From Caldilineaceae bacterium (GTDB lineage Bacteria > Chloroflexota > Anaerolineae > Caldilineales > Caldilineaceae): 64,000 bases of DNA. Both the position numbers and the translations under genes were made by a program. Position 1 is the first letter of the stretch; each line of letters begins with the position of its first letter. Positions 34,012 to 43,020 of this stretch are shown piece by piece. Under the pieces are notes generated by a model. It worked only from the letters and a program-made list of their open reading frames with translations. It had not been told where the DNA came from and made no database searches. The stretch covers positions 62,001 through 126,000 of the forward strand of contig JACKBC010000006.1 in NCBI GenBank assembly GCA_020634755.1. Direction: 5' to 3'.

Positions 34012-36765
34012 CTACCGACTTTGCCACTCCACTTTCCCCACGCCGCCGCTAATGAGCTCGCCGTTAGCGGGCAACCCCACAGTAACCAGGGCTGGCTGCA
34101 ATATGCTGGCTTCTTCCACTGCTGAATCACTCGCCATACCACCTACTGTTGCTATAAACGCATGGCCCCAGCGAAATTTGCCGCGCAAGTCTGTGTGGAC
34201 GCCAAGGCGCGCAAGCGCGTCCACGGCCTCCTGACCAAGTTGGGCGCTGGCTTCATCGCGCACGGCGCCTACAATCACCGTACCGGCTGGCCATTGTGTC
34301 AACCACTCCGCCATTTGTTGAGAAGCATTCACGCCTGTGGCGGTTTCAGCGGCATCATGCGTGTCGAACACAACACTCTCCAGCAGACCGCCTTTGGCAC
34401 TGACCGCCACCAGATTATAGCCGCGTTCATCGCGTGCTACGCTGCGTCCGTTGACAAAAATGCGCGCGTGATTGCCCATTTCTTCACCCGCGCTATAGGC
34501 CAGAAGCGCTGGTCTATCCGTCTGGGCGCGGGCGAGCGGAACCGATTGGCTAAAGCGCAGCTCCAGCCGATCGACAAGCGCCGTCGCCAATTGGGGCGGA
34601 ACTTCTACGGTAAGTCTGTGCGGCGTTCCAACGCCACTGAGTGATGTCTGGCCCAGCCTTTGCCCGGCCAGCCAAATTTCTACCGCCGGTGCTGGCCCAA
34701 AGAGCTCCAGCGATAGCTGGCCACCCGTATCGGGTAGGTCGAGCAACAGCTCAACTTGCTGGCGTACGGCGTAGCGCACGCCGTTGTGACCCGCGGGCAT
34801 CCAGCCTTCCGCCAAATAAAGATTTCCCGCCGGCTGCGCCAAATCAATCTGCCAGGCGTCGGCCTCCGGCGGCGGATTTACGCCATAAAGCCGGATCGTG
34901 CTGGCCGCGCCTTTCCAATCCGGTCCCTGCCATTCATCCACCAGCGTGACCGGTAAAGCCTCTTCGACAAAACGCACCAGCGCCGCCGGTGACTTATCCA
35001 CGCGCAGCGTTACATAGCGCACGCCAAGAAAATCCAGCACGGCGCCGGCAATTTCGCGGTTGCGCGTTGTAATCTCTGGCCAATGCGCGTCCACTTCCGG
35101 GGCAATCCACTCGCGGTCGGCATTCATGAGCCCAATCAGGTCGCCAATCAGCGGCGCGTTGACAAAATAGTCGAACTTGTAGTCGGGGTTGCGGCTGGTA
35201 TTGCCGCCCAGCCGCCGCTTGCCATGTATCGATTGATACCACTGCTGCATCATGATCAGCTCGTCGGATCTACCCAGCACGTAGGCGCCATTGCGCCAGC
35301 CCGTGGGCAGTTCAAGCACGGTAAAGTCGCCCGGGTCAGCGGCAATTTGCTGATAGATGGGTGGCGTCACTGAGCTGTTGATGGGCAGCGGAATGGAGAG
35401 ATGTTCCAGCCCAAAGAGCGCCAGCAGCAGGCCGGTGGCGGCTGTAATGAGCCACGGCTTGGCGTTGTGTCGCGCCCGCAGCCACAGCAACAAAGAATGC
35501 GTACCATAGCCCACCAGAACGGCTGCGCAGATCATCAGCATGACGCTGTAGCGGCTGGGATAGCGATTGCCGCTGAAAAAGGGCAGCTGGCTGACCAGCG
35601 CAAATGGGCCGGCAATGGGTAGATCCCGGCCCATCCAGCGCAGATGCGGCCCCAGCGTGAGCAGCCAAAAGATGACCAGGCTGCCTAGCCAGAACCATGC
35701 CCATCGGCGCACGGCGCGCGTTGCGTCTTTTCTGGCTGCCCAGAAGCCCAATGCCGCCAGCAGCAGGACGCTGTATCCCAAATAGATCTGCTGGCCTTTG
35801 CTGTTATCAAATGCGCTTTGCGCCGTCCAGCTGCCCAGCAGGGGATGCAGCCGCGTGGGCATTAGATAGCCAGCCAGGTCGGCGCTAAAAGTGTCGGCAA
35901 AGCCGCCGCCGCTGGCGAAGAAATCGCCCTCGGCGCGCATGTCCGGCAGCATGGCCCATAGAAAAGGGGCAAGCCCAATGGCAAAGAGCAGACCGGCCAG
36001 CAGGTAAGGCGCCGGTGCAAAGTAGGGGCGAAACAGGTGGCGATAGCGGGTGCAAAGATGCCACACAAAAAAAATAGCGATGAAAATGAGCAGGAATGAA
36101 GCATATGTCAGCTCGGCCCACGCTTGGAACACGAGAAAGAGCGCGGCCCATGCGCCGTTGCGCAGCGCTTGGCGCAGGGTGCGCGCCTGATAGAGCCGCA
36201 CCAGGTAAAGCAGGCAAAAAGGAATCCAGTGGCTGCTGGCAATGTTAAACTGGCCCAAGCTGGCATAAAAGAGTTTGGAAGAGGCAAAGCCATAGACCAC
36301 CCCGGCCAGCAGCGCGGCGTTTTGTTGGATGAATCTTCTGGCCTGTTGCTCCAATGGGGTGGGCAGTGCAGAAGTTGGTTCGGCCAGCAGTTCTGTGGTA
36401 AGCAAATATGCGCCATATGCGCCCAGCACAAAGGCAGAGAGCAACAGCAAATTGCTGGCCACAATCAGCCCCAGCGCGCTTTGTAGCGGCGCGCTCAGCA
36501 ATCCATTCAGCGGCGTCAGCGTATAAAAGGCCAGGTTGATATCAATGGGGTGGAACATCCAGCCAACGTGGAAGATGTCTGGGTTGAGCTGGCTAATGAG
36601 GCGGTTGGGGACCCACCACAGATTCCAGGCCAGCGCCGGATCGTCAATGCCATCGCCAGCAACATGGGTGGTGAAATGCGCGGCCAGCGGCCAGGTGAGC
36701 GCCAATGCGAGCAGCGTGTAAAGAAGCAGCGCCCACAAATGGGCGCGTATAGAATTCCGATGCAT
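34012..36765 (-). CDS. Large multi-pass membrane protein (YfhO/GT-C-like layout)
   Basis: A 917-residue protein. The N-terminal half has about ten hydrophobic helices. A luminal first loop is rich in acidic residues (GDGIDDPALAWNLWWVPNRL), a layout seen in GT-C-type glycosyltransferases and YfhO-family proteins that use lipid-linked sugars. The C-terminal 400 residues are soluble and beta-rich (about 520-917) and would lie outside the membrane. A specific reaction cannot be assigned. Its ATG follows the TAA of the preceding TPR gene with no spacer (TAAATG), indicating translational coupling. It is the last gene of a three-gene minus-strand operon. Confidence 0.75.
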   Translation of the reverse strand: MHRNSIRAHLWALLLYTLLALALTWPLAAHFTTHVAGDGIDDPALAWNLWWVPNRLISQLNPDIFHVGWMFHPIDINLAFYTLTPLNGLLSAPLQSALGLIVASNLLLLSAFVLGAYGAYLLTTELLAEPTSALPTPLEQQARRFIQQNAALLAGVVYGFASSKLFYASLGQFNIASSHWIPFCLLYLVRLYQARTLRQALRNGAWAALFLVFQAWAELTYASFLLIFIAIFFVWHLCTRYRHLFRPYFAPAPYLLAGLLFAIGLAPFLWAMLPDMRAEGDFFASGGGFADTFSADLAGYLMPTRLHPLLGSWTAQSAFDNSKGQQIYLGYSVLLLAALGFWAARKDATRAVRRWAWFWLGSLVIFWLLTLGPHLRWMGRDLPIAGPFALVSQLPFFSGNRYPSRYSVMLMICAAVLVGYGTHSLLLWLRARHNAKPWLITAATGLLLALFGLEHLSIPLPINSSVTPPIYQQIAADPGDFTVLELPTGWRNGAYVLGRSDELIMMQQWYQSIHGKRRLGGNTSRNPDYKFDYFVNAPLIGDLIGLMNADREWIAPEVDAHWPEITTRNREIAGAVLDFLGVRYVTLRVDKSPAALVRFVEEALPVTLVDEWQGPDWKGAASTIRLYGVNPPPEADAWQIDLAQPAGNLYLAEGWMPAGHNGVRYAVRQQVELLLDLPDTGGQLSLELFGPAPAVEIWLAGQRLGQTSLSGVGTPHRLTVEVPPQLATALVDRLELRFSQSVPLARAQTDRPALLAYSAGEEMGNHARIFVNGRSVARDERGYNLVAVSAKGGLLESVVFDTHDAAETATGVNASQQMAEWLTQWPAGTVIVGAVRDEASAQLGQEAVDALARLGVHTDLRGKFRWGHAFIATVGGMASDSAVEEASILQPALVTVGLPANGELISGGVGKVEWQSR

Positions 36766-37767
36766 TTACGGGGTGGGCGTAGGCGCGGCGGCAGGTGTTT
36801 CAGCGGCGGGCGTTTCGGCGGCAGGGGCCGTGGCAAACGGGTCGGCTCTCTGCAACAAATTGCCCATGCGCACTTTGGCAATTACCGCCAGTTGCGGGTT
36901 ATCCGCTTCGGCCAGCTGATAGGTCTTATCAAATAGATCAATGGCCTTGGCATAATCGCCGCGTGCTTCGGCTATGCCGCCCAAGAGGAAATAGGCTTGG
37001 GGCTCGTTGGGTGAAAGCGCAATTGCTTCATTGGCGGCAGCTTCGGCGCCATCTAAATTGCCCACCTGCATGCGCTGATTGCCCAGCGTTAACCAAAGGC
37101 CGGTGGGTTGGTCACTCAGCAGTTCTTTGGCTTTGGCCAGACTGGCCTCGGCGCGCGTCTGATCACCAAGCTGCTCGGAAAGCGTCACATCCCACAGCCA
37201 TAGCTCAGGCTCATTGGGCGCCTGCGTCCGCGCTTGATCCACGGCTTGGCGGGCGGCGGCAAAATCCCCCTGCTGCAGCGCTGCGTCAATGGCGGAGTTG
37301 GTTTCAACCATCAAAACAGCCTCGGGGCTGGGCGGGAAAAAGGTATTGATGGCCCAGTAGAGCAGCAGGAGCGTCCCCACAACCGCGGCGGCGCTAATGG
37401 AAAAACGGGTGAGCGCCCGTCGCCGCCGCTCTGCCACCATCACATCCACCTGCCACCAGGCGCTGGTGGCGGGCGGGTGGGCAGCGCGCAGCTTTTTCAT
37501 ACCGCCAGCGGCGGCGGCGGCGGCGGCCAGTGGGCCCGGTTTGGAGATAACGCGGCTGCGCAGGCCTTGCCAGCGGCCTTCTTCGGGGCGCAAATCAACC
37601 CCCATGGGGGCCAGATCAACAAAGAGCCACTCGATCTGATCGAGAAGCGTCAACAGCTTTTCAATGGTTTGCGCAGTGGGGCTAACAATGAGGCGTTCGG
37701 CTTCATCGAGCGCACTGCGCAATTGCTGGGCTGGGGTGTAGGTGCGACTTTCTACGGCGTGGGCCAT
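36766..37767 (-). CDS. Membrane-anchored TPR protein
   Basis: A 333-residue protein. The N-terminal cytoplasmic part (about 1-125) contains an Ala-rich run. One transmembrane helix follows (about 128-150, ISAAAVVGTLLLLYWAINTFF). The extracytoplasmic region has tetratricopeptide repeats (for example ALQQGDFAAARQAVDQARTQAPNEPELW, LDGAEAAANEAIALSPNEPQAYFLLGGIAEARGDYAKAIDLFDKTYQL) and a Pro/Ala-rich tail. ATG 37767 is chosen, since the upstream extension overlaps the MBL gene. AGGTAAAGGG precedes it. The gap to the MBL gene is 13 bases. It probably scaffolds protein contacts for the coupled membrane protein. Confidence 0.8.
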   Translation of the reverse strand: MAHAVESRTYTPAQQLRSALDEAERLIVSPTAQTIEKLLTLLDQIEWLFVDLAPMGVDLRPEEGRWQGLRSRVISKPGPLAAAAAAAGGMKKLRAAHPPATSAWWQVDVMVAERRRRALTRFSISAAAVVGTLLLLYWAINTFFPPSPEAVLMVETNSAIDAALQQGDFAAARQAVDQARTQAPNEPELWLWDVTLSEQLGDQTRAEASLAKAKELLSDQPTGLWLTLGNQRMQVGNLDGAEAAANEAIALSPNEPQAYFLLGGIAEARGDYAKAIDLFDKTYQLAEADNPQLAVIAKVRMGNLLQRADPFATAPAAETPAAETPAAAPTPTP

Positions 37768-37780
37768 CCCTTTACCTGTT

Positions 37781-38731
37781 CTAAAGATCACCATCGCCGG
37801 AATCATCGGCGTCATCGTTGGATATTGCGTTTTCTTCTTCTTCGCGCTGAATTTCGCGATAGACGCGGTTGAGCCCGGACTTGATCTGGCTCTCAATCTT
37901 CACCTTGCGTTCAGCCGGCACGGGGAACCATTCGAGCATTTCCCCAACTAGACCGCTTTTGGTCTCATTTTTGGTTTTGCCGGCATGATAATAGTCGCGC
38001 ACGCGGCCGCGCATGAAGAGAATATATTCGCCCACTTTATGGGTGGCTTCGCTGGTGCAAACAGGACCGTGGCCGGGCACCAGATATTCGGCATCCAGAT
38101 TGCGAATGTGTTCCAGGGCATCCAGCCATTCCAGCGAGTTGGCCTGCGCCATGTATGGATGCTGGTCTACCCACAGAATATCCCCCACGAAACAGACGCT
38201 CTCATTGGGCAGCCAGACCAAGCTGGTGGCGGGCGTGTGACCCCCCACAAAGATCAGATCCACTTCGCGCGTGCCATAGAGCAGGCGAGCGTTTTTCGTA
38301 AACGTAATATCCGGCGGGATAATCACAATATTATTGAGCTGAGCCTGAATATCCGGTTCGCGTTTGAAGCTGTTGCGCACGCGTTCTTTGAAGTTTTCCG
38401 TATAGCCGGACATTTCTTTGTGCGCGCGTTCGTGCGCAATCACTTTACAGGGCATAAAGTATTGGTTGCCCAAGGCGTGGCCGCGGTGATGGTCTGTGTT
38501 GATAATGTAAAGAAGCGGATCGCCTGGATATTGCTGTTCAATTTGTTCGCGCCAGTCAATCGCCTGTTTGGGAATCAACGGGGCATCTACCAATATGATG
38601 CCCTCTTCCGTATGGACGAACCCAGGTGTACACCCGCGATAGTGTGTGTTAATAAAGATGCCGGGCGCTAGCTCTTCCCGTTCTCCAAGACCAGTTACGC
38701 CAAAGCGGGTCGTATTTCTTCGTCTCGCCAT
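37781..38731 (-). CDS. MBL-fold metallo-hydrolase
   Basis: A 316-residue metallo-beta-lactamase-fold protein. The usual HxHxDH metal motif appears as TDHHRGHALGN (about residues 80-90). Later ligands are in FVGGHTPATSLVWLP and LVPGHGPVC, and Asp in CFVGDILWVDQHPYM. The fold is found in lactonases, thiol hydrolases and RNA-processing enzymes, so the substrate is open. GGAGG lies 5 bases before ATG 38731, a strong start. First gene of the minus-strand operon MBL-TPR-membrane protein. Confidence 0.85.
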   Translation of the reverse strand: MARRRNTTRFGVTGLGEREELAPGIFINTHYRGCTPGFVHTEEGIILVDAPLIPKQAIDWREQIEQQYPGDPLLYIINTDHHRGHALGNQYFMPCKVIAHERAHKEMSGYTENFKERVRNSFKREPDIQAQLNNIVIIPPDITFTKNARLLYGTREVDLIFVGGHTPATSLVWLPNESVCFVGDILWVDQHPYMAQANSLEWLDALEHIRNLDAEYLVPGHGPVCTSEATHKVGEYILFMRGRVRDYYHAGKTKNETKSGLVGEMLEWFPVPAERKVKIESQIKSGLNRVYREIQREEEENAISNDDADDSGDGDL

Positions 38732-38770
38732 AATGCCTCCATTTTTCCTTCAACCGCGCCCAAATCAACA

Positions 38771-38776
38771 ATTATA
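38771..38776 (-). promoter_or_regulatory. Candidate -10 box for the MBL operon
   Basis: TATAAT read on the minus strand at 38776-38771, 40 bp upstream of the MBL start. No convincing -35. A perfect 13-bp inverted repeat, GAAACTGAGTTTT / AAAACTCAGTTTC (38826-38838, 38843-38855), lies further upstream. Confidence 0.4.
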
Positions 38777-38825
38777 CTTTTGGGATATCCTACTAGTAGT
38801 ACACCACTGCTCTTTTGCCGGATAC

Positions 38826-38855
38826 GAAACTGAGTTTTGCCAAAAACTCAGTTTC
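38826..38855. repeat. Perfect 13-bp inverted repeat upstream of the MBL operon
   Basis: GAAACTGAGTTTT, a 4-base loop GCCA, and AAAACTCAGTTTC. It could be a terminator for an unseen transcript or a regulator-binding palindrome. Confidence 0.7.
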
Positions 38856-39118
38856 TACTGTTCGACATTTTTGGCTTTGGCTAACTGCTAGTCCGTCATG
38901 CCGGTTTCTCTGGACAACCCGCTGGCGCTATGTAAGTCGCAACTTTGCCCTATATGAAAGGCAATACAGGCGTCGGTTTTGTGAATTTAGCGCGGTAGTT
39001 TACCGTTTGCACAATATCTATATGTTCAATCTGCTCATGAAAACAGACATAATGTTTAGGCACACATTTCATGAATAATCTGCTAAGATAGCAAGAATCT
39101 TATCAGATTATAACTTTA

Positions 39119-39226
39119 GGCTCTGTGCGCTGCACAACCGCTATCGGGCAGAGCCATCATTGAACTAAAGAACTTGTATGATGGCAGTTGTGCAGCGCAC
39201 AGAGCCATCATTGAACTAAAGAACTT
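39119..39226. repeat. Family D elements with 27-bp direct repeat
   Basis: An exact 27-bp direct repeat (starting CAGAGCCATCATTGAACT) is at 39149-39175 and 39200-39226. Between them is a family D hairpin, ATGATGGC ... GCCATCAT, around TTGTGCAGCGCACAG. The second copy runs directly into element A7. Confidence 0.75.
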
Positions 39227-39320
39227 ACGCAGCCGCTTGCGGAGCCAGAGCGCCTTGCGGAAAAATTGCCAGGTCAGCTACGGGATGCGCGCCTAGCGTT
39301 CCACGGGCGCGGCGTAAGTC
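39222..39320. repeat. Family A element, copy A7
   Basis: Left end AACTTACGCAGCCGC, right end GCGGCGTAAGTCGTG, about 95 bp, upstream of two family C copies and phosphofructokinase. The interior is GC-rich and imperfectly palindromic. Confidence 0.65.
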
Positions 39321-39403
39321 GTGATACATAGATTATACGGCCCATTGAATTACCTGTCAATGAATTACCGATGACTGTTGCGTGCGGGCAGGTGTCTATA
39401 ATC

Positions 39404-39485
39404 AGCACACCGCAGCGCTGTTGGCGGTTTAGGCATCATTCTCGAATGGTGAATCCGGTCTCATCTCTTGCCGTTGCGATCTACT
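39404..39485 (+). repeat. Family C element, copy C4
   Basis: An 82-bp copy, AGCACACCGCAGCGCTG to GCCGTTGCGATCTACT. A TATAAT (39397-39402) sits immediately upstream. Plus orientation, like the phosphofructokinase gene. Confidence 0.8.
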
Positions 39486-39591
39486 GAGCATCAATATACC
39501 GCTATGAAGGTAAGCAATTGTCCCAAGCATGTAGCCAAGACCGCTGAAAAATGTTTACAAAAGCGATACAATATTGAGCAAATAAATCGAT

Positions 39592-39597
39592 TATAAT
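39592..39597 (+). promoter_or_regulatory. Candidate -10 box directly before element C5
   Basis: TATAAT at 39592-39597 abuts element C5. If used, C5 would be the 5' leader of the phosphofructokinase message. A good -35 at proper spacing is not seen. Confidence 0.35.
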
Positions 39598-39598
39598 C

Positions 39599-39680
39599 AG
39601 TATACCGCATCGGCATTGGCGCGATAGACGTCGGTCTCGATTGGTGAATCCAGCCCCATCTCTTGCCGTTGCGATCTACG
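39599..39680 (+). repeat. Family C element, copy C5
   Basis: An 82-bp copy, AGTATACCGCATCGGCATT to GCCGTTGCGATCTACG, ending 16 bp before the phosphofructokinase ATG. It is 113 bp downstream of C4 in the same orientation. Confidence 0.8.
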
Positions 39681-39696
39681 AAGAATGGATAGAACA

Positions 39697-41967
39697 ATGA
39701 AGCGTGTGGGAATCTTAACAAGCGGTGGTGATGCGCCGGGAATGAATGCCGCCGTACGGGCGGTGGTGCGCACGGCACTGGAGCACGAATTGGAAATTTT
39801 TGCCATCTATGAAGGCTATCGCGGCATGATCGATGGAGGGGACCGCATCCGTCCCATGCAGTGGAATTCAGTAGGCGGCATTTTGCACCAAGGGGGTACC
39901 ATTATTGGCTCGGCCCGCTGTACTGAATTTCAGACCCGCGAGGGACGACTGCAAGCGGCCCGCAACCTGATGGCGCATGGTATCGAAGGGCTGGTGGTGA
40001 TTGGTGGCGATGGTAGCCTGACCGGCGCCAATACGCTGCGCGAGGAATGGCCGGAACTGGTGGCGCAACTGGCCGCCGAAGGGCAAATCACCCCCGAACA
40101 AGCCCAAGCCCATGCCTTTATGGGCATTGTGGGCATGGTTGGTTCGATTGATAACGACATGTTTGGCACCGATATGACCATTGGCGCCGATACCGCGCTC
40201 CACCGCATTACCAATGCCATCGACGCCATCAGCAGCACGGCGGCCAGCCATCAACGCGCTTTTGTGATTGAAGTGATGGGGCGCAATGCCGGCTATTTGG
40301 CGCTGATGAGCACGCTGGCTTCCGGCGCCGACTGGGCCTTAATTCCCGAAAGCCCGCCGGACGGCGACGAATGGGAAGCCCAAATGTGCGCCGTGTTGGA
40401 CGAAGGCCGCCAAAATGGCCGCCGCGACAGTATTGTCATTGTGGCTGAAGGCGCGGTCGACAAATTTGGCAACCGCATTACCTGTGAGCATGTGCGCAAG
40501 GCGCTGGAAGAACGGCTGCAAGAAGATACGCGCGTCACCATATTGGGCCACGTGCAGCGCGGCGGTTCCCCCAGCGCATTTGACCGCAATCTGAGCACGC
40601 TATTAGGCGTGGCCGCGGTGGAAAAGCTGATGGCGTTGGAGGTTGACAGCCCAGCCTATCTGATTGGACTGAAGGGCAACCGCGTGGTGGTTTCGCCGCT
40701 CATGGAGTGTGTGGCGCAGACGCGTGCCGTGAATGAAGCCATTCAACAGCGCGATTTTAAGCGTGCAATGACCTTGCGCGGGCGTAATTTCCAAGAATCG
40801 TTTGAGGCGTTGCGTACGCTGGTGCGCGCTCATCCGCGTCTGCCCAGCCCCAATCAGCGCCGGCTCAAGATTGCCGTCGTGAATTCCGGTGCGCCGGCGC
40901 CGGGCATGAACACGGCCGTGCGGGCCGCCGTGCGCGGTGGGCTGAACAAAGGTCACCAGATGTTTGGCGTTTATAATGGTTTTCAGGGGCTGCGTAACGG
41001 CGAAATTCAGGAATTTGATTGGATGAGCGTAAATGGTTGGGCGCTCATGGGCGGTTCTGAATTGGGCACCAATCGCAAGAGACCGGAAAATGGCGACTTT
41101 TACGCCATTGCGCGCAACATTGAAGATCACGGCATTGATGGCCTGCTGGTCATTGGCGGCTGGTCTGGCTACGATGCCGCCTGCAAGCTCTATGCCCAAC
41201 GCCAATTTTTCCCCGCCTTTCGCATGCCCATAGTCTGCTTGCCGGCCTCGATTAACAACAACCTACCCGGTTCCGAATTGAGCGTGGGGGCGGATACGGC
41301 GCTCAACAATATTGTGGATGCCGTGGATAAAATCAAGCAGTCGGCGGTGGCCTCGCGCCGCTGCTTTATCATTGAAGTGATGGGGCGTTACTGTGGCTAT
41401 CTGGCCCTTATGAGCGCGCTGGCTTCTGGCGCTGAACGTGTATATCTCAACGAAGAGGGCGTTACGCTGCGGGATTTGCAACGGGACGTGGATCTGCTGG
41501 TCGAGGGCTTTAGCCACGGCAAGCGTTTGGGCGTGATGATTCGCAATGAAAACGCCAATAAGGTATACGATACCGAATTTACGCGTGCTTTGCTGGAGGA
41601 GGAAGGAGACAATTTATTTGAAGTACGCCAGTCCATCTTGGGCCACTTGCAGCAGGGCGGCATTCCCACGCCGTTTGATCGCATTCAAGCCACGCGTTAT
41701 GCGTTCAAGTGCATTGAATATTTGGAAGAGCAAGCGGCCTTGTCTAAGCCGGGCGCGGCCTGCGTAGGTATGGTCCACGGCGGCTACGAATTTACGCCGC
41801 TCAGCCGCATCCCCGATCTCTTTGATGAAGAGATGCAGCGGCCCATCGACCAGTGGTGGATGGATCTGCGCCCCATTGTAAAACTGTTGGCCCAGCCCAG
41901 CCCGCGCTATTTTGTGGAGCGCGAAGGAGGCGAGGTCGGGATGATCGGTGAGGGGATGACGGGGTAA
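39697..41967 (+). CDS. pfkA: Double-length 6-phosphofructokinase (eukaryote-type, N-terminal half catalytic)
   Basis: A 756-residue protein with two PFK domains in tandem, against about 320 residues for usual bacterial PfkA. It would phosphorylate fructose 6-phosphate in glycolysis. The N-half has GGDGS at 103-107 (the E. coli numbers), the catalytic SIDND with Asp152, EVMGRNAGY and GHVQRGGSPSAFDR. The C-half (from about 390) keeps the fold (SVGADTALNNI, EVMGRYCGYLALMSALASGAE, GHLQQGGIPTPFDR). However, GGDGS became GGWSG (487-491) and the catalytic Asp became Asn520 in ASINNN, so it should be inactive, possibly allosteric, as in animal and fungal enzymes. Domain order and motifs match eukaryotic PFK closely. 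ATG 39697 has only a weak ribosome site. Confidence 0.93.
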   Translation: MKRVGILTSGGDAPGMNAAVRAVVRTALEHELEIFAIYEGYRGMIDGGDRIRPMQWNSVGGILHQGGTIIGSARCTEFQTREGRLQAARNLMAHGIEGLVVIGGDGSLTGANTLREEWPELVAQLAAEGQITPEQAQAHAFMGIVGMVGSIDNDMFGTDMTIGADTALHRITNAIDAISSTAASHQRAFVIEVMGRNAGYLALMSTLASGADWALIPESPPDGDEWEAQMCAVLDEGRQNGRRDSIVIVAEGAVDKFGNRITCEHVRKALEERLQEDTRVTILGHVQRGGSPSAFDRNLSTLLGVAAVEKLMALEVDSPAYLIGLKGNRVVVSPLMECVAQTRAVNEAIQQRDFKRAMTLRGRNFQESFEALRTLVRAHPRLPSPNQRRLKIAVVNSGAPAPGMNTAVRAAVRGGLNKGHQMFGVYNGFQGLRNGEIQEFDWMSVNGWALMGGSELGTNRKRPENGDFYAIARNIEDHGIDGLLVIGGWSGYDAACKLYAQRQFFPAFRMPIVCLPASINNNLPGSELSVGADTALNNIVDAVDKIKQSAVASRRCFIIEVMGRYCGYLALMSALASGAERVYLNEEGVTLRDLQRDVDLLVEGFSHGKRLGVMIRNENANKVYDTEFTRALLEEEGDNLFEVRQSILGHLQQGGIPTPFDRIQATRYAFKCIEYLEEQAALSKPGAACVGMVHGGYEFTPLSRIPDLFDEEMQRPIDQWWMDLRPIVKLLAQPSPRYFVEREGGEVGMIGEGMTG

Positions 41968-42040
41968 AGAACATCTTGTCACCGTGCATACAGCCATCAG
42001 AGCAAAGTATAGACTTTACCAAACGCACGGAGAAAGTCAA

Positions 42041-42943
42041 ATGAGTGCACACCAACCATCACTCAAAGGTCAAGTGGCCGTGGTGGCCGGCGCCACCCGC
42101 GGCGCCGGCCGCGCCATTGCCATAGAGCTAGGCGCGGCTGGGACCACGGTCTACTGCACCGGGCGCAGCGTGCGCGGCGCGCCATCGGACTTGCAGCGCC
42201 GCGAAACCATTGATGAGACAGCCGAACTGGTAACGGCAGCCGGCGGCGTGGGCATTGCCGTGCAGGTGGATCACAGCCAACCGGAGCAGGTGGAAGCGCT
42301 TTTTCAGCGCGTGGCCGCTGACCAGGATGGGCGGCTGGACATTCTGGTCAACGATGTGTGGGGCGGTGAAGGCTTAATGGAGTGGAAGCCCTTTTGGGAG
42401 ATGGATATTGATAAAGCGCTACTGATGATTTCACGCGCCGTTTTCACTCACATTATCACCAGTCGCTATGGCGGACCGCTCATGGCTGCCCGCAACCAAG
42501 GGCTGATCATTGAGATCACAGATGGCGACACATTAACCTACCGCGGTAACCTGGCCTACGATATGGCCAAAACCGCGGTCATTCGGCTGGCGCTGGCGCA
42601 GGCGGAGGATCTCAAAGCGCGCGGGTTGGATGGCGTTACGGCGCTGGCGCTTACCCCCGGCTTTCTGCGCTCGGAGCAGATGCTGGATCACTTTGGTGTG
42701 ACCGCCGAGACCTGGCGCGATGCTATTGCACAGGACCCTTACTTTGCCGGCAGCGAGACGCCTCACTACATTGGCCGCGCCGTGGTCGCCCTGGCCACCG
42801 ACCCCAACGTCCACACCAAGGCCGGTCAAGCCTGGGCCACCTGGACCCTCTCCGATGAATACGACTTTACCGACCTGGATGGCAGCCGTCCCCATTGGGG
42901 TCGCTTCTTTGCCAAAATGCAGGAAAAGCAGGGGAATGGTTGA
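42041..42943 (+). CDS. SDR family oxidoreductase
   Basis: A 300-residue short-chain dehydrogenase/reductase. The N-terminal cofactor motif is the variant GATRGAGRAIAIELG (about 16-30). LDILVNDVWGG replaces the usual NNAG region. The active-site Tyr and Lys are in YDMAKTAVIRL (YxxxK). The longer-than-usual length includes a C-terminal extension (TWTLSDEYDFTDLDGSRPHWGRFFAKMQ). The family oxidises or reduces small alcohols or carbonyls with NAD(P). Substrate unknown. ATG 42041 is preferred over an earlier in-frame start and has GGAGAAAG upstream. It follows phosphofructokinase by 73 bases but need not be functionally linked. Confidence 0.88.
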   Translation: MSAHQPSLKGQVAVVAGATRGAGRAIAIELGAAGTTVYCTGRSVRGAPSDLQRRETIDETAELVTAAGGVGIAVQVDHSQPEQVEALFQRVAADQDGRLDILVNDVWGGEGLMEWKPFWEMDIDKALLMISRAVFTHIITSRYGGPLMAARNQGLIIEITDGDTLTYRGNLAYDMAKTAVIRLALAQAEDLKARGLDGVTALALTPGFLRSEQMLDHFGVTAETWRDAIAQDPYFAGSETPHYIGRAVVALATDPNVHTKAGQAWATWTLSDEYDFTDLDGSRPHWGRFFAKMQEKQGNG

Positions 42944-43020
42944 ACCACAGATTGCATAGATGACGCAGATTTTTTCGATTGGAGAAATCCGTGTGTTCTG
43001 GGGAGCATTATTTTCTTTGA

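Larger units (their letters stand above)
38732..39696. other. 965-bp element-rich gap upstream of phosphofructokinase
   Basis: From left to right it holds the MBL promoter region and the 13-bp inverted repeat; a family A-like remnant ending CTATGTAAGTCGC near 38935; an inverted pair AATCTGCTAAGAT / ATCTTATCAGATT (about 39077-39109); family D copies with a 27-bp direct repeat; family A copy A7; and two family C copies (C4, C5). No gene is supported. Confidence 0.65.
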
